From positions 1 to 38,307 of the forward strand of contig BAEM01000012.1 in the NCBI GenBank assembly GCA_000314955.1: 38,307 bases of DNA, written 5' to 3'. The stretch's first letter is position 1. Every line of letters begins with the position of its first letter. This DNA comes from Paraglaciecola chathamensis S18K6. Lineage in GTDB: Bacteria > Pseudomonadota > Gammaproteobacteria > Enterobacterales > Alteromonadaceae. A program made the translations under genes and the position numbers. Shown one piece after another: positions 25,118 through 34,214 of the stretch. Below the pieces are notes generated by a model, which saw only the letters and a program-made list of their open reading frames with translations, did no database searches and was not told the DNA's origin.

Positions 25118-28100
25118 ATGAACACTTCACATCCATCTCCTCTACGGGGACGGCTTTCGGTCATCTTTTTATTGGTGAGCGCCTCCCTTATGGCGTGCTC
25201 AGACGATGATACACACAAAAATAAAATAGAAGCAGAATTGATTGTTTTGCAAGAGGGGCAAAGTCCTTCTGATGTTATTGGAGAGGGCAGCGAGCCCGTC
25301 GATGAAGAGCAAGAAGAAGATATTACTCTGACAGAAAACCCTGAAAGTGCAGGCTTTCCTCTGTTTAATAACCCTGAAAATAGTGATCAGACTTTATCTG
25401 GGTTCGAGTTTTGTTGTGGCCAATACAACACCTACGCAGAGCACGGTTTTGAAGACGTCACAGGGGATTTTGCCAAGCTTGATGGTGGATGGTGGGGCGC
25501 AGATGTTGCGGGCGTAGTAGGAGAGCGAGTGTTTTCTAGCTTAGGGGATGGCTTTGACAATGAAGATGAAAGCTTAGGTTGGGTAGGGTTTAGCGCTGTT
25601 GGTATGATGGACAGCCCTTCTTTTGAAATAACAGAACGTTATATCAACTTTCTCATTGGTGGGGGAAGCAACGGCTTTACAGAGCCAAATACGACAGCAT
25701 TGGTATTGGTTGTTGATGATGAAGTCGTATTGCAGGCCAGCGGTGATGACACTGCGATGAGCATGCGGTGGATAACTTGGGACGTCGCTAATTATGCTGG
25801 AATGACAGCAAAAATTCGCTTCATCGACAATCATCCGGAAGATAACTCTGATACTGCTCTGCCTTACTTACTTGTCGACGAGATACGGCATGCAGGCGAA
25901 GCTGCTGCAATGCCTGAAGAAACTAGTCACTTGCAGATAATAGCAAGTGCGTCAATTGAACCAGAAACGGATGGCATACCTGCTTTTACTCGTGTTTCTG
26001 ACCAGGAACAACATATTGCTGGGTTTGAGTTTTGTTGCGGACAATTTAATACCTATGCCAACCACGACTTTAGAGCTACAGGTGATTTAGATAAGCTCGA
26101 CGGCGGCTGGTGGGCTGCAGATATAAGCAATCACCAAGGTGACCGAATTTTCACAAGTCGTGGCGACGGTTTTAGTGCAGATGGCACGTCGCTGGGTTGG
26201 ACTGGCGACGAGGCGACAGGAACGTTAAGTTCTCCCCCTTTTACCCTTAGCCACAACTTTTTAAACTTTTTGGTGGGCGGTGGTACTCAAGATTTTACGT
26301 CAGATAATGCTACGGCGGTGGTATTACGCGTAAATGGCAAAGTTGTTCGTCATGCCGTGGGAAATGGAGAAGAGTCACAGCTAGATTGGCACACATGGGA
26401 TGTAAGTGCATTAAAGGGAAAAACCGCAGTGTTGGAAGTTATCGACTATCACGAGGGGGGGCAAGAGAATGGACTTGGCTTTATTATGCTTGATGAAATT
26501 CGCTCAGCAGAGCATCCGGCTGCCACGCCCAATAACGCTGATGTGGTGAGTGTGCCTGATGGCCATGATATTCCTTTGCCTTTAGTAATGGCAGATCCGA
26601 ACCCCTATTATCATGATGGCGAGTTTTATCTTTATTACTTAATTGATACGGCGTTCCACGACTGGTATCTCACCAAAACCAGTGACCTGCAAAGGGGGAG
26701 CTTCCCACAAAGAGTTCTTGAAGCCACCGGTGATACGAATACACAAGACCAATGGACCGGCTCAGGAAGCGTCATAGAGGATGCACAAGGCCAGACACAT
26801 ATCTTCTTTACCGGTCATAATGCGGACTTTAACCCTGTTGAAGCGGTAATGCATGCTACCGCCACAGACAGCACGCTAACTGAATTTACTAAAATACCTG
26901 AAGATACGTTTACTGGAAGCAATGGCTATAGCGACTTTGATTTTCGAGATCCTAAAGTATTTTGGAATAAAGAAACCAATAATTATCGGATGTTGATTAC
27001 TACCCGCTACAACGGTCAAGCTGCAATAGGGCTTTATGTTTCTGAAAATCTTACCACCTGGTTACCTCAAGAACCTCTCTTTGTTATGGATGCTCCTCTT
27101 AATTTAGAAGTGCCGGATTGGATAGATTTTGGTGAAGTGCAATACATGCTATTTTCCGATCAAAATGACGGAGAACGGGATATTAAGTATCTTCGACAAA
27201 ACGGCGAGGGTTGGCAACTGGCAAACTTCACTTCCCTTGATGGCAAATTTTATTATGCTGGACGCACAGCCGCTTCAGAAGAGTCAACGTTATTATTTGG
27301 ATGGGTGCCGCATAAGATAGGCAGAACCAATGCTGGTGTAGGGACCTTTGGTGGCGATCTGGCCATTCACCAACTCGATACCACAACATCGGGAGAGTTG
27401 GCTGTGCACATTCCGCAGAAGTATAAAACCGAATTTGCTAGCGCTGTTGCTACTACCTTTCAAAGCCAACAGGGTTCAGTTTCTGGCGAGTCGCCTATTA
27501 CTATGATGGCATCTTCTGCTATTACACTGGAAAAGCGCGGCGACAAAAATCGCCTATCGCTGTCAGTTACCAGTGAAAACGCGACAGGCAGATTTGGTAT
27601 CTACTTTCCTACCGAGGTTGAAGGAGAACAGGTCGCGAGGCTTGAACTGGATACCAATAGCAATCAAGCCTCTTTTTACTTCGGTGATACCCCACCCACC
27701 GGCGGCGCAAGCGTCACGCCCACACCTGTGCTAGCGGGCGAGCCGCTTTTCTCTCGCGAGAATGAACTTGAACAGAATGTATCGGGTTTCGAATTTTGTT
27801 GTGCGCAATACAACACCCTTACTGCACATGAGTTCACGAACGTAAGCGACGATTTTTTGAAGCTAGATGGAGGCTGGTGGGGCGGCGATATTGCTAACAA
27901 TGTTGGCGAACGCGTGTTCTCCAGTTTTGGAGATGGATTTGATGAAGACGGCACATCCCTTGGCTGGATTGGTTATAACGCCACGGGATCCGCTGATAGC
28001 CCTTCATTTGAAATTAGCAAACCCTATATTAATTTTCTCATTGGAGGTGGGTCGAATCCTTTCGACAGTGCTAATGCGACAGCAGTAGTGTTGGTGGTAA

Positions 28101-28555
28101 ATGGTGAAGTTGTGAGAAGCCAATCTGGTAGAAATGCTGAAAAATCCGCTGACGATAAGTTTGTCATGGATTGGGTTACATGGGATGTCAGTGAGCTTAT
28201 AGGACAAACTGCGGTGATAAGGTTTATTGATCAGCACCCTGATGACGGTTCGGATTCCGCATTGCCTTACTTGCTTGCTGATCAATTTAGAGCAGCTGAC
28301 TTACCAGCTGTTAGTGAGGGAGAAGACGTGGACGCTGGTAATTTAGATGCACAAGTGGCTGTACCAATGAATCTATCTGAAGGGGTAAAGCTAGATGTTT
28401 GGTTAGACCCTGAGGCAGGTATAGGGACTTTGTATATAAACGAATTTAGAGCACTCAGTTTCAGGCTCTATGACCTAAATCATCGCCCAGTGGGTATTTA
28501 CGCACGAGACGTGCCTGTATCAGTTGTTGAACTTCAAAGATTTATTCGACATTAA
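25118..28555 (+). CDS. GH32-like lipoprotein with three repeated CC/GGGSN modules
   Basis: 1145 residues from the ATG at 25118, chosen because GGAGG sits six bases upstream; an in-frame ATG at 25100 includes that site. Lipobox LMAC, Cys27. Order: linker rich in Glu; module A (about 94-259); module B (about 301-466); GH32 propeller (about 485-790) with nucleophile Asp493 in MADPNPYYHDG, GSGSVIED, Asp611 in FRDPKVFW and Glu664 in LEVPDWIDFG; start of the C-terminal beta-sandwich; module C (about 888-1062) inserted in it; then the sandwich resumes (VKLDVWLDPEAGIGTLYINE to the end). Active-site neighbours are unusual: NDPNG is ADPNP and ECP is EVP, so specificity probably differs from the other GH32. 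Its own operator suggests co-regulation with susC. Likely a surface fructan hydrolase or transferase with three binding modules. Confidence 0.85.
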   Translation: MNTSHPSPLRGRLSVIFLLVSASLMACSDDDTHKNKIEAELIVLQEGQSPSDVIGEGSEPVDEEQEEDITLTENPESAGFPLFNNPENSDQTLSGFEFCCGQYNTYAEHGFEDVTGDFAKLDGGWWGADVAGVVGERVFSSLGDGFDNEDESLGWVGFSAVGMMDSPSFEITERYINFLIGGGSNGFTEPNTTALVLVVDDEVVLQASGDDTAMSMRWITWDVANYAGMTAKIRFIDNHPEDNSDTALPYLLVDEIRHAGEAAAMPEETSHLQIIASASIEPETDGIPAFTRVSDQEQHIAGFEFCCGQFNTYANHDFRATGDLDKLDGGWWAADISNHQGDRIFTSRGDGFSADGTSLGWTGDEATGTLSSPPFTLSHNFLNFLVGGGTQDFTSDNATAVVLRVNGKVVRHAVGNGEESQLDWHTWDVSALKGKTAVLEVIDYHEGGQENGLGFIMLDEIRSAEHPAATPNNADVVSVPDGHDIPLPLVMADPNPYYHDGEFYLYYLIDTAFHDWYLTKTSDLQRGSFPQRVLEATGDTNTQDQWTGSGSVIEDAQGQTHIFFTGHNADFNPVEAVMHATATDSTLTEFTKIPEDTFTGSNGYSDFDFRDPKVFWNKETNNYRMLITTRYNGQAAIGLYVSENLTTWLPQEPLFVMDAPLNLEVPDWIDFGEVQYMLFSDQNDGERDIKYLRQNGEGWQLANFTSLDGKFYYAGRTAASEESTLLFGWVPHKIGRTNAGVGTFGGDLAIHQLDTTTSGELAVHIPQKYKTEFASAVATTFQSQQGSVSGESPITMMASSAITLEKRGDKNRLSLSVTSENATGRFGIYFPTEVEGEQVARLELDTNSNQASFYFGDTPPTGGASVTPTPVLAGEPLFSRENELEQNVSGFEFCCAQYNTLTAHEFTNVSDDFLKLDGGWWGGDIANNVGERVFSSFGDGFDEDGTSLGWIGYNATGSADSPSFEISKPYINFLIGGGSNPFDSANATAVVLVVNGEVVRSQSGRNAEKSADDKFVMDWVTWDVSELIGQTAVIRFIDQHPDDGSDSALPYLLADQFRAADLPAVSEGEDVDAGNLDAQVAVPMNLSEGVKLDVWLDPEAGIGTLYINEFRALSFRLYDLNHRPVGIYARDVPVSVVELQRFIRH
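25394..25895 (+). repeat. Module A of the GH32-like protein
   Basis: About 165 residues: SGFEFCCGQYNT, KLDGGWWGADV, GERVFSSLGDGF, SPSFEI, YINFLIGGGSN, ALVLVVDDEVV, WITWDV, IRFIDNHPEDNSD, PYLLVDEIR. Roughly two-thirds identical by eye to module C over its first 90 residues. Adjacent Cys at 99-100. Confidence 0.8.
26018..26512 (+). repeat. Module B of the GH32-like protein
   Basis: About 165 residues: GFEFCCGQFNT, KLDGGWWAADI, GDRIFTSRGDGF, LGWTGDEATG, LNFLVGGGTQDF, VVLRVNGKVVRH, WHTWDVSALKG, LDEIRSAEH. The most divergent of the three; it keeps the CC pair (306-307), GGWW and GGG motifs. Confidence 0.8.
27779..28302 (+). repeat. Module C, nested in the C-terminal beta-sandwich
   Basis: About 173 residues: SGFEFCCAQYNT, KLDGGWWGGDI, GERVFSSFGDGF, SLGWIGYNATG, YINFLIGGGSNPF, VVLVVNGEVVRS, WVTWDVSELIG, IRFIDQHPDD, PYLLADQFR. 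Sits between LDTNSNQASFYFGD and the last sandwich strands, so it was inserted into an existing domain. CC pair at 894-895. Confidence 0.8.
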
Positions 28556-28624
28556 GGCCAAATAGGGCAGAGTCTGAGGTATCCTCACGAATGTAATTTC
28601 ATGTACTTCTAGCCTAGGCTCGGT

Positions 28625-29545
28625 CTATTGAGGAGCTGTACCACTTGAGTGCAGCTTTCCACTGTCGCATGGTAAACCGTATCCGGCATATAATGGCTCT
28701 AAGCCAAAGGTAGTGGAACGATAACGCGCTTTTAGTCTCGGTTTTAGCTTGGTGTGCTTATTCGCGGTAACGAGCACCATGCCAAGCAGTATAGCCACAA
28801 GAGAAGCTAATGTTGCCAGCAGCACCATTAGCCCCTTTTGCATGGATTTTTGAGCGTTTGGAGGCCTTTCGTGTTCCATCCGAGTTGCTGGCATGACGCC
28901 CTGAGGTTTTTTGTTTTAACAGAATAAGCGTACTGGCAATGGGGTTACTTCTTAGTATCTGGCAATTATCAAAACGCTTAGGCCGATAGGTTACCTTCGC
29001 GTATAGGTGGCGAATAAATAGTCATGAATTTCCTTTGTTTTGCGATTATAAATGCGGCTTTCGAATACGGCCAACGATGTCCCACCATAACGCCATGACT
29101 TTCCTGACCCATTGTGATTTATACTCTGCATCAGTGACGATAATGGAGGGACAGTGGACGGGCAGTATGGAATCTAAGGTCTTTAAGAATGCCTTATGTG
29201 TGGCAGGTTTTTCTTTCGACATGTTACAATGAGCTGCCTGATAGAGTGTGTTGGGTCGCCTTTTTAACTATATCGTCGCGAGCAAGCGAAAGTGCTTTTT
29301 ATGGTCGTCCAAATCTGAACAATATATAGAGATGTCAGGCGTGTGGTGTTAGCGTAAAAGTCTTAACAGAGGGCCACATAGATAAACGGTGCTTCGCTTA
29401 GCTGGAGAGGGGGGAAGCAAACTCTCAGCACGCTTAATACGATGTTTCTCAAACATTTTTGTATTAAGCCTTCGTCCTATACTCTTGGAGTCCGCTAAGT
29501 TTCTGCCGAGCAAGCTTTTTACACAGGCAGTGACTGTTTTTGCTT
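28625..29545 (-). pseudogene. Decayed IS4-family transposase
   Basis: Minus-strand frames carry successive IS4-type pieces: VTACVKSLLGRNLADSKS then NTKMFEKHRIKRAESLL (29540 to about 29430); DLDDHKKHFRLLATI (about 29310); TLYQAAHCNMSKEKPATHKA, FLKTLDSILPVHCPSIIVTD, AEYKSQWVRKVMALWWDIVG, RIRK (29255 to 29055); and, after shifts, GRHASNSDGTRKASKRSKIHAKGA (about 28890 to 28830). IVTDAEYKSQW is the region of the second catalytic Asp. Several stops and frameshifts make it inactive. A 89-codon frame inside it (28625-28894) is an out-of-frame shadow of this transposase, not a gene. No terminal repeats were located. Confidence 0.7.
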
Positions 29546-30064
29546 CGTTATATGTATTTTATAGCTTACGAGCGAAATGAGCTTGTTTTCAATAAACAGG
29601 GCATTCATAACGTTTAACCTACACTTTTTCGGCGAAAGAACTGAAAGGCAAACGTCGTACCTGTTCCCATATTTGTTATCGTACTGATGTTGCGTAACTA
29701 TTTGTAGAAAGATCTAAGAATTGGAGTAGAGCATGAGTAAAAAGAAGAAAATAGTAATGTAGTTGAGTTTAGGGGCGCAGGTCCTGCGTTTGCATTTGTA
29801 GGGGGGAAATAAGCGGGCATAGAACAAATACATATATCGTTTGCAGCAGTTTAATCGCCAAGTCTCAGGTTCCTTATGGCGTTAATTCATTCGCTGTGCA
29901 TTTTAATTAGGTTAATTTAGAAATAAATCATGCTAATTGCATCAATAGACAAGGTCGCTATTATAGTTGCGTGTTGGTTTACGTAGCGATTAACTAGTTC
30001 TGAGAGGCAACTAGGTTGGCTTCTTTTTTGCTGAGCCTTGCTTGTTGGGGGCGGTAGAGTACTC
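29546..30064. other. Gene-free stretch
   Basis: About 520 bp of AT-rich sequence between the IS4 remnant and the fructokinase stop. I see no convincing gene, promoter or RNA. A tiny frame at 29733 (MSKKKKIVM) with a GGAG-like site is too short to call. No clear terminator for the kinase gene was found either. Confidence 0.5.
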
Positions 30065-31054
30065 TCACTGAACAGGTTCACGATGCACATTTTTTCCTTC
30101 AATGTCGGTATGATACGGCAGCGAATCAAATGCACCGAACTGGGTTATGGTGTGGGCGCCGCATTTCGTGGCAAAATTAATGGCTTTTAAAACGTATTCA
30201 AAGTTAGCTACCCATTCAAAAAAAGTGCTAGTAGACGAGTTCTCTTGAGCCAAGCGATACAAAAATCCTCCGACAAAAGCGTCTCCGGCAGCGGTAGTGT
30301 CTACTGCATTAGTTTTTGGTGCAGGATAGATCCCATTAAAATTAGCAGTGGTGAATGACACTGCATTTCCACCATCTGTTATCATAACTAACGAGACACC
30401 TTTATTGATCCACTGCTTCACTACAGCTTCAATTTGCTCTATGCCGAAAAGAGTAATCAATTCCTCTCGACTAGCCTTTACAATGTCTACCTGTTCTGCT
30501 GCGTCTGAAATGATATCCGCGGCACTATCTGAAGCTTTCCAAAATGCTGGGCGATAATTGATGTCTAAGCATATTATAGAGCCCTCTTGATTAAATCTGT
30601 ATATGGCATCCATAGAACATTTGTGTAGTTCTGGATTAGCGAGCATAGCGGAGCACAAACTGATCACTTTGGGTTGTTCTGAAAATACGGCAAGAAAGTC
30701 TGAAAATTGAATGTCATTGTGAGCTGCGTTGTCGTCGTAAAATTCGAATGCGCGCTCCCCATTTTTATCCAAATTAATAAATGCTAAAGCTGTTTTTCCT
30801 GTTTCTGAAAAGCCCACATAGTCTGTCGAAACGCCATACCGTTTCAGTGCGTCAATTAAAAAGTGACCAAATTGGTCTCTACCTACTTTACCCAATAAGT
30901 AGCTTTTTCCACCTAGTTTAGCTACTGCCACAGCCACATTTGCAGGGGCTCCTCCTGCAAACTTGGTAAAAACTTCATTAGATGATGAGCCATGTTGTAG
31001 ACACTGACTGGATAATAAATCAATCAATGCTTCGCCAATTGCTACTACTTTCAT
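30065..31054 (-). CDS. PfkB-family fructokinase
   Basis: 329 residues, the usual size. Fructose + ATP to fructose 6-phosphate in the cytoplasm. PfkB signatures: AIGEALIDLL at the start, FAGGAPANVAVAVAKLGGKS (substrate and lid region), LGKVGRDQFGHFLIDALKRY, ICLDINYRPAFW, and the catalytic-base signature DTTAAGDAFVGGFLYRL (about residue 250) with its Asp. DTTAAGDAF is common in fructokinases. The start has a strong site, AGAGGTAAG, seven bases upstream. Last gene of the minus-strand set after the TonB-dependent receptor, about 200 bp apart. It completes the fructan route; ribokinase-like or other sugar kinases of the family are less likely by context. Confidence 0.9.
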   Translation of the reverse strand: MKVVAIGEALIDLLSSQCLQHGSSSNEVFTKFAGGAPANVAVAVAKLGGKSYLLGKVGRDQFGHFLIDALKRYGVSTDYVGFSETGKTALAFINLDKNGERAFEFYDDNAAHNDIQFSDFLAVFSEQPKVISLCSAMLANPELHKCSMDAIYRFNQEGSIICLDINYRPAFWKASDSAADIISDAAEQVDIVKASREELITLFGIEQIEAVVKQWINKGVSLVMITDGGNAVSFTTANFNGIYPAPKTNAVDTTAAGDAFVGGFLYRLAQENSSTSTFFEWVANFEYVLKAINFATKCGAHTITQFGAFDSLPYHTDIEGKNVHREPVQ

Positions 31055-31177
31055 ATTTACTTACCTCTAAAATATATATCGAAAACTCAACTCTGGATGT
31101 GTTTTACCTATCATCAGGAGGTAAGCGTAAAGTTCAGAGTTTGGCTACTGATATCTGCTGGTACTATTTTTACAAGA

Positions 31178-31201
31178 CCGACAGGGCTATGGCCCAGTCG
31201 G
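31178..31201. other. GC-rich hairpin between receptor and kinase genes
   Basis: CCGAC-A-GGGC with TATG loop and GCCC-A-GTCGG: nine base pairs with one A/A mismatch. On the + strand TTTGTTTT follows, but the genes here are on the - strand, where no T-run follows. It may be a processing or attenuation stem that lowers kinase relative to receptor. Confidence 0.4.
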
Positions 31202-31224
31202 TTTGTTTTGCTAAGACTCGCAAT

Positions 31225-31244
31225 GTTGTCAAAATTTAGACAAC
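31225..31244. promoter_or_regulatory. 20-bp palindrome, candidate operator
   Basis: GTTGTCAAAATTTAGACAAC is symmetric at 18 of 20 positions (only the A/A pair four bases off centre fails on each side). It lies 13 bp after the receptor stop and about 170 bp before the kinase start. It differs from the LacI operators (ACAACGTTGT) although both contain GTTGT/ACAAC arms. Possible site for the ROK regulator or another repressor. Confidence 0.45.
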
Positions 31245-31256
31245 GAGATGATAAGC

Positions 31257-33854
31257 CTAGAATCGTTTACCGACGGTCAAGGTAAATGTTCTAGGCAACA
31301 CCACGCGAGCGTTAAATGTATTCGATTGTCCCGCCACTGTTTCTCCAGCTCGTGGGTCACCTTCGGATAGACCTTCGGAATTATTCAAGTTTTTGACGTC
31401 TGCGCGCAGGTAGTAGCCATCTTCATTCTCTAATGACAAGCCGACATTTAACATTCCGTACATAGGCAATTCGGCTGTATTAGCATCGTCCGCATAACGT
31501 TTACCACTCCATGAATAACTGGCGTGCACGCTAGCCATTCCCCAAGAAAAATCTTCAAAATCGTAACTTGTGGTCAATTGACCGAAGTGTTTAGGTACAC
31601 GCACTGGCATGTTGCCATTTATCTCCACACTATCGACAACACCGCTGGTATTAATAAATTCCGCTGCCGGAGTGTTAACAAATTCTGGTGATTGATAAGT
31701 TGCCGATAAGCCAGCTCTCCAACCTTCTGTTAGTTGTAGGTTAAATTCCGCTTCTAGCCCCAGCGTTTCCGTGTTTCTAAAAGCTTGGCGTTGCACAACC
31801 TGGCCATTTTCTACAGTGGGTACATTGAAAAACAAGTCATCAGCTGCAGCAAAATAGCCAGTAACGAACGCGGCAACGTCACCTGAATTATATTTAAAAC
31901 CCACTTCTGCCATAACAGTAGACGCCGGTTTAGTTTCTCTACGCTCAGAACGATTGAATTGGTCAATTTCTTCTTGAGTGGTTAAGTTGGTGATGGCCAT
32001 GTACTTATCGACGTCTGGCATACGGAAACCATCGGCATATCGAGTAAATACAGCGAAGTCTTTGTTTACGATATAATTGGCTGCGACAGTCCAAGCGAGC
32101 TCATTATATTCAATATCAAAGTTGCGATAGGTACCGCTACCAAAAGGCAAAATGATATTGCCATTTACTGCATCTGTATCACTACTGAAACTACTGATCT
32201 GATAGGCAGCCCCATTTTCAGCTTCCCCATTTGCTTTCAAGGTTTCATAGCGGGCACCGACATTTAAGGTTAAGTCATTAATTTCATATTCAAAATCGGC
32301 GTATGGTGCAAAGGTTTTTTCATTATAAACGATGTTTGCAAATCCGTGGGAGCCGGCCTGGATGCCTTTATAGGTTCCGCTCGCAATATCGTTACCATCC
32401 TGGTCTAAAAACGCAATATCCAACCTCTGCGGGAGTGGTTCTACAGATTGTAAGGTGTTGATGCGATAGTCTGTAACTTGGCCATTAATATTTGAAACAA
32501 ATAGACCAAATGTTGAATAAAGTGAGCCTTCGCCTACTTCTTCTAATGTATAGGTTAGTTTCGATTCATTCTGGATGTTATCCCCTTCAAACCGACGATG
32601 CCAAAACCCTGCATTGATACCGTAACCATTTGTGTTGAAAGAGCCTACATTTTCGCTATTTGCCAATTCGAAGTTAGTTCCTGCATCCCTAATTTGGTAT
32701 TTCAGATTGCCATCCACCATGGCCCCTTCTAATGCTGTTGAGTTTGCATCGTAGATTGCTCGTGCTTTATCCGCTAACGACTCAGCATTACCAACGTTAA
32801 TGATACCGGTAAAGGTAGTGAGCATATCGGTGTAGCGAATTTGGTTTCTGAAAAGCCAGTTGTCATTGAGTTCAAGTTCTGTGGTGTTACCAATATATGT
32901 CACATCTGCGTAGTTACCATCTGCAACATCGAGATTAATATCCCCACTAGGCGTATTCGATAGGCTTAATAGCCTCGCCCCTGCTGAGTTACCTGTCGTA
33001 CCATCCCGAATGTCCATACCTCCGGGTATGGTTTGCGCGTTTGTCGTAGTTCCCGTAAGTGGTTGAGGTATGAAAAAGAAGGATTTGTCGTCTTGTTTAT
33101 TAAACTCAAAACGCGTAAAACCATCACCGGCTTTGAAAAAGTGCTTTATGTTTGCGTTAATTTCACCACCTTGGTTAGCCGTATATCCTGGGTCGCGTGC
33201 AGAATCCCCTTCACGGTACCAACCTCCTAGAGCGTAGACAGTTTGTTCATCTATAGAGCCACTCACCCATGCTTGAGCTCCTAAGCGATTATTGCTATTG
33301 GTTTCAAAGAAAACATCACCTTTCGTATCCTCTTCTCCTTCTCTGGATAAAAAGTTAATAAACCCAGCAGGAGCACTCCCCACAAAAATAGAAGACGCAC
33401 CACCACGAATCGCCTCTACATTGCTGACGAAGTTAGATAAACGGGTAAAACGGTCATTCTGCGTGAATAAAATATCCTGATTGTAAAACACTGTCATGCC
33501 GTCACGGAGTAAGGCGGTAAACTCAGTTTGTGTCGACAACGGGAACCCCCGCGGGGCAACATTATTACCTGTCTCCCCACCTGTATCTTCAGCGTGGAAA
33601 CCCGGAATACTGCGAACCAACTCGCCAACACTATGGGGCGCTAATCGTTCTAGCTTTTGCTCTCCAAACGTAGTCATAGCGTTGGTTGACTCTATCTTTT
33701 CTTTTGGTCGCGACGTACCAGTGACGATAATTTGTTCAAAATCTAAATTTTTGCTCGGTCCGTTTTGTTCTACTTGTTCTTGTGCCCAACCATAATGAGA
33801 AACGGTGGCGGTTACTGCGGCTGCTATTGCGGTATATTTTGTTAATAACTTCAT
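31257..33854 (-). CDS. TonB-dependent receptor of the fructan/FOS locus
   Basis: 865 residues. Signal peptide ending YGWAQ (about 25), TonB box FEQIIVTGTSRP, plug domain (VGELVRSIPGFH, VAPRGFPLS, LRDGMTVFY, VEAIRGGASSIFVGSAPAGFINFLSREG), and a beta-barrel ending in FTLTVGKRF. Not of SusC type: it lacks the SusC plug signatures and has no SusD partner beside it. The start is preceded by GGAGCGCGAACA. Upstream of a fructokinase and downstream of a ROK regulator on the same strand, it probably imports short fructo-oligosaccharides or sucrose; the substrate is inferred from the neighbours only. Having two outer-membrane systems in one locus suggests division by chain length, or a backup for the frameshifted SusC. 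Confidence 0.88.
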   Translation of the reverse strand: MKLLTKYTAIAAAVTATVSHYGWAQEQVEQNGPSKNLDFEQIIVTGTSRPKEKIESTNAMTTFGEQKLERLAPHSVGELVRSIPGFHAEDTGGETGNNVAPRGFPLSTQTEFTALLRDGMTVFYNQDILFTQNDRFTRLSNFVSNVEAIRGGASSIFVGSAPAGFINFLSREGEEDTKGDVFFETNSNNRLGAQAWVSGSIDEQTVYALGGWYREGDSARDPGYTANQGGEINANIKHFFKAGDGFTRFEFNKQDDKSFFFIPQPLTGTTTNAQTIPGGMDIRDGTTGNSAGARLLSLSNTPSGDINLDVADGNYADVTYIGNTTELELNDNWLFRNQIRYTDMLTTFTGIINVGNAESLADKARAIYDANSTALEGAMVDGNLKYQIRDAGTNFELANSENVGSFNTNGYGINAGFWHRRFEGDNIQNESKLTYTLEEVGEGSLYSTFGLFVSNINGQVTDYRINTLQSVEPLPQRLDIAFLDQDGNDIASGTYKGIQAGSHGFANIVYNEKTFAPYADFEYEINDLTLNVGARYETLKANGEAENGAAYQISSFSSDTDAVNGNIILPFGSGTYRNFDIEYNELAWTVAANYIVNKDFAVFTRYADGFRMPDVDKYMAITNLTTQEEIDQFNRSERRETKPASTVMAEVGFKYNSGDVAAFVTGYFAAADDLFFNVPTVENGQVVQRQAFRNTETLGLEAEFNLQLTEGWRAGLSATYQSPEFVNTPAAEFINTSGVVDSVEINGNMPVRVPKHFGQLTTSYDFEDFSWGMASVHASYSWSGKRYADDANTAELPMYGMLNVGLSLENEDGYYLRADVKNLNNSEGLSEGDPRAGETVAGQSNTFNARVVLPRTFTLTVGKRF

Positions 33855-34214
33855 TGTTCGCGCTCCAATTTATGTGTGTGTATTAGTCAATCTCTGTCTA
33901 CAACCTGACCACTCGCAGGTGGTTTTGAAAAGTTTCATCGAAATTGTTAATAAAATGTATACCATGAAAAATAATAAATCAACTAATGTTATTTAATTGT
34001 TTTTCCGTGCATGAACAGTGAAGCCCGCCACAATGATGAGCGAGTATTGATACTTGCTCTTCTTGGAAACCAAATTAGTAGGGCGATTTAAGATGTACTA
34101 GTGATCATTGAGTAATGGTGGAATCGAGGATGGGGGCGCCAGTAGCCGGTGACTGTTGGGCACTCATACTAGCTAGTGAGTAGTCTCATTAGCTAGCCGT
34201 GAATCACGAAGTTG
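33855..34214. other. Intergenic region between ROK regulator and receptor
   Basis: 360 bp with no gene seen. It holds a promoter candidate for the receptor (33954-33982) and, near 34160-34190, a cluster of short CTAG-containing inverted repeats after the ROK stop (ACTAGCTAGT) that might form a weak terminator without a T-run. Confidence 0.45.
33954..33982 (-). promoter_or_regulatory. Candidate sigma-70 promoter of the receptor gene
   Basis: On the - strand TTGATT (33982-33977), 17 bp, TACATT (33959-33954), about 100 bp upstream of the receptor start. Hexamers match the consensus at four of six bases each, so support is moderate. Confidence 0.4.

Noticed and set aside
28625-28894. 89-codon minus-strand frame with one hydrophobic stretch
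   Set aside because: It overlaps, in another frame, the IS4 transposase remnant; the apparent membrane segment is a by-product.
29035-29232. 65-codon + strand frame
   Set aside because: Lies antisense to the IS4 transposase core and has no support of its own.
29733-29762. Tiny frame MSKKKKIVM with a GGAG upstream
   Set aside because: Nine codons only; no context supporting a leader peptide.
30007-30030. Short CAAC/GTTG stem followed by six T on the + strand
   Set aside because: Stem of four base pairs only, and no + strand gene ends nearby.
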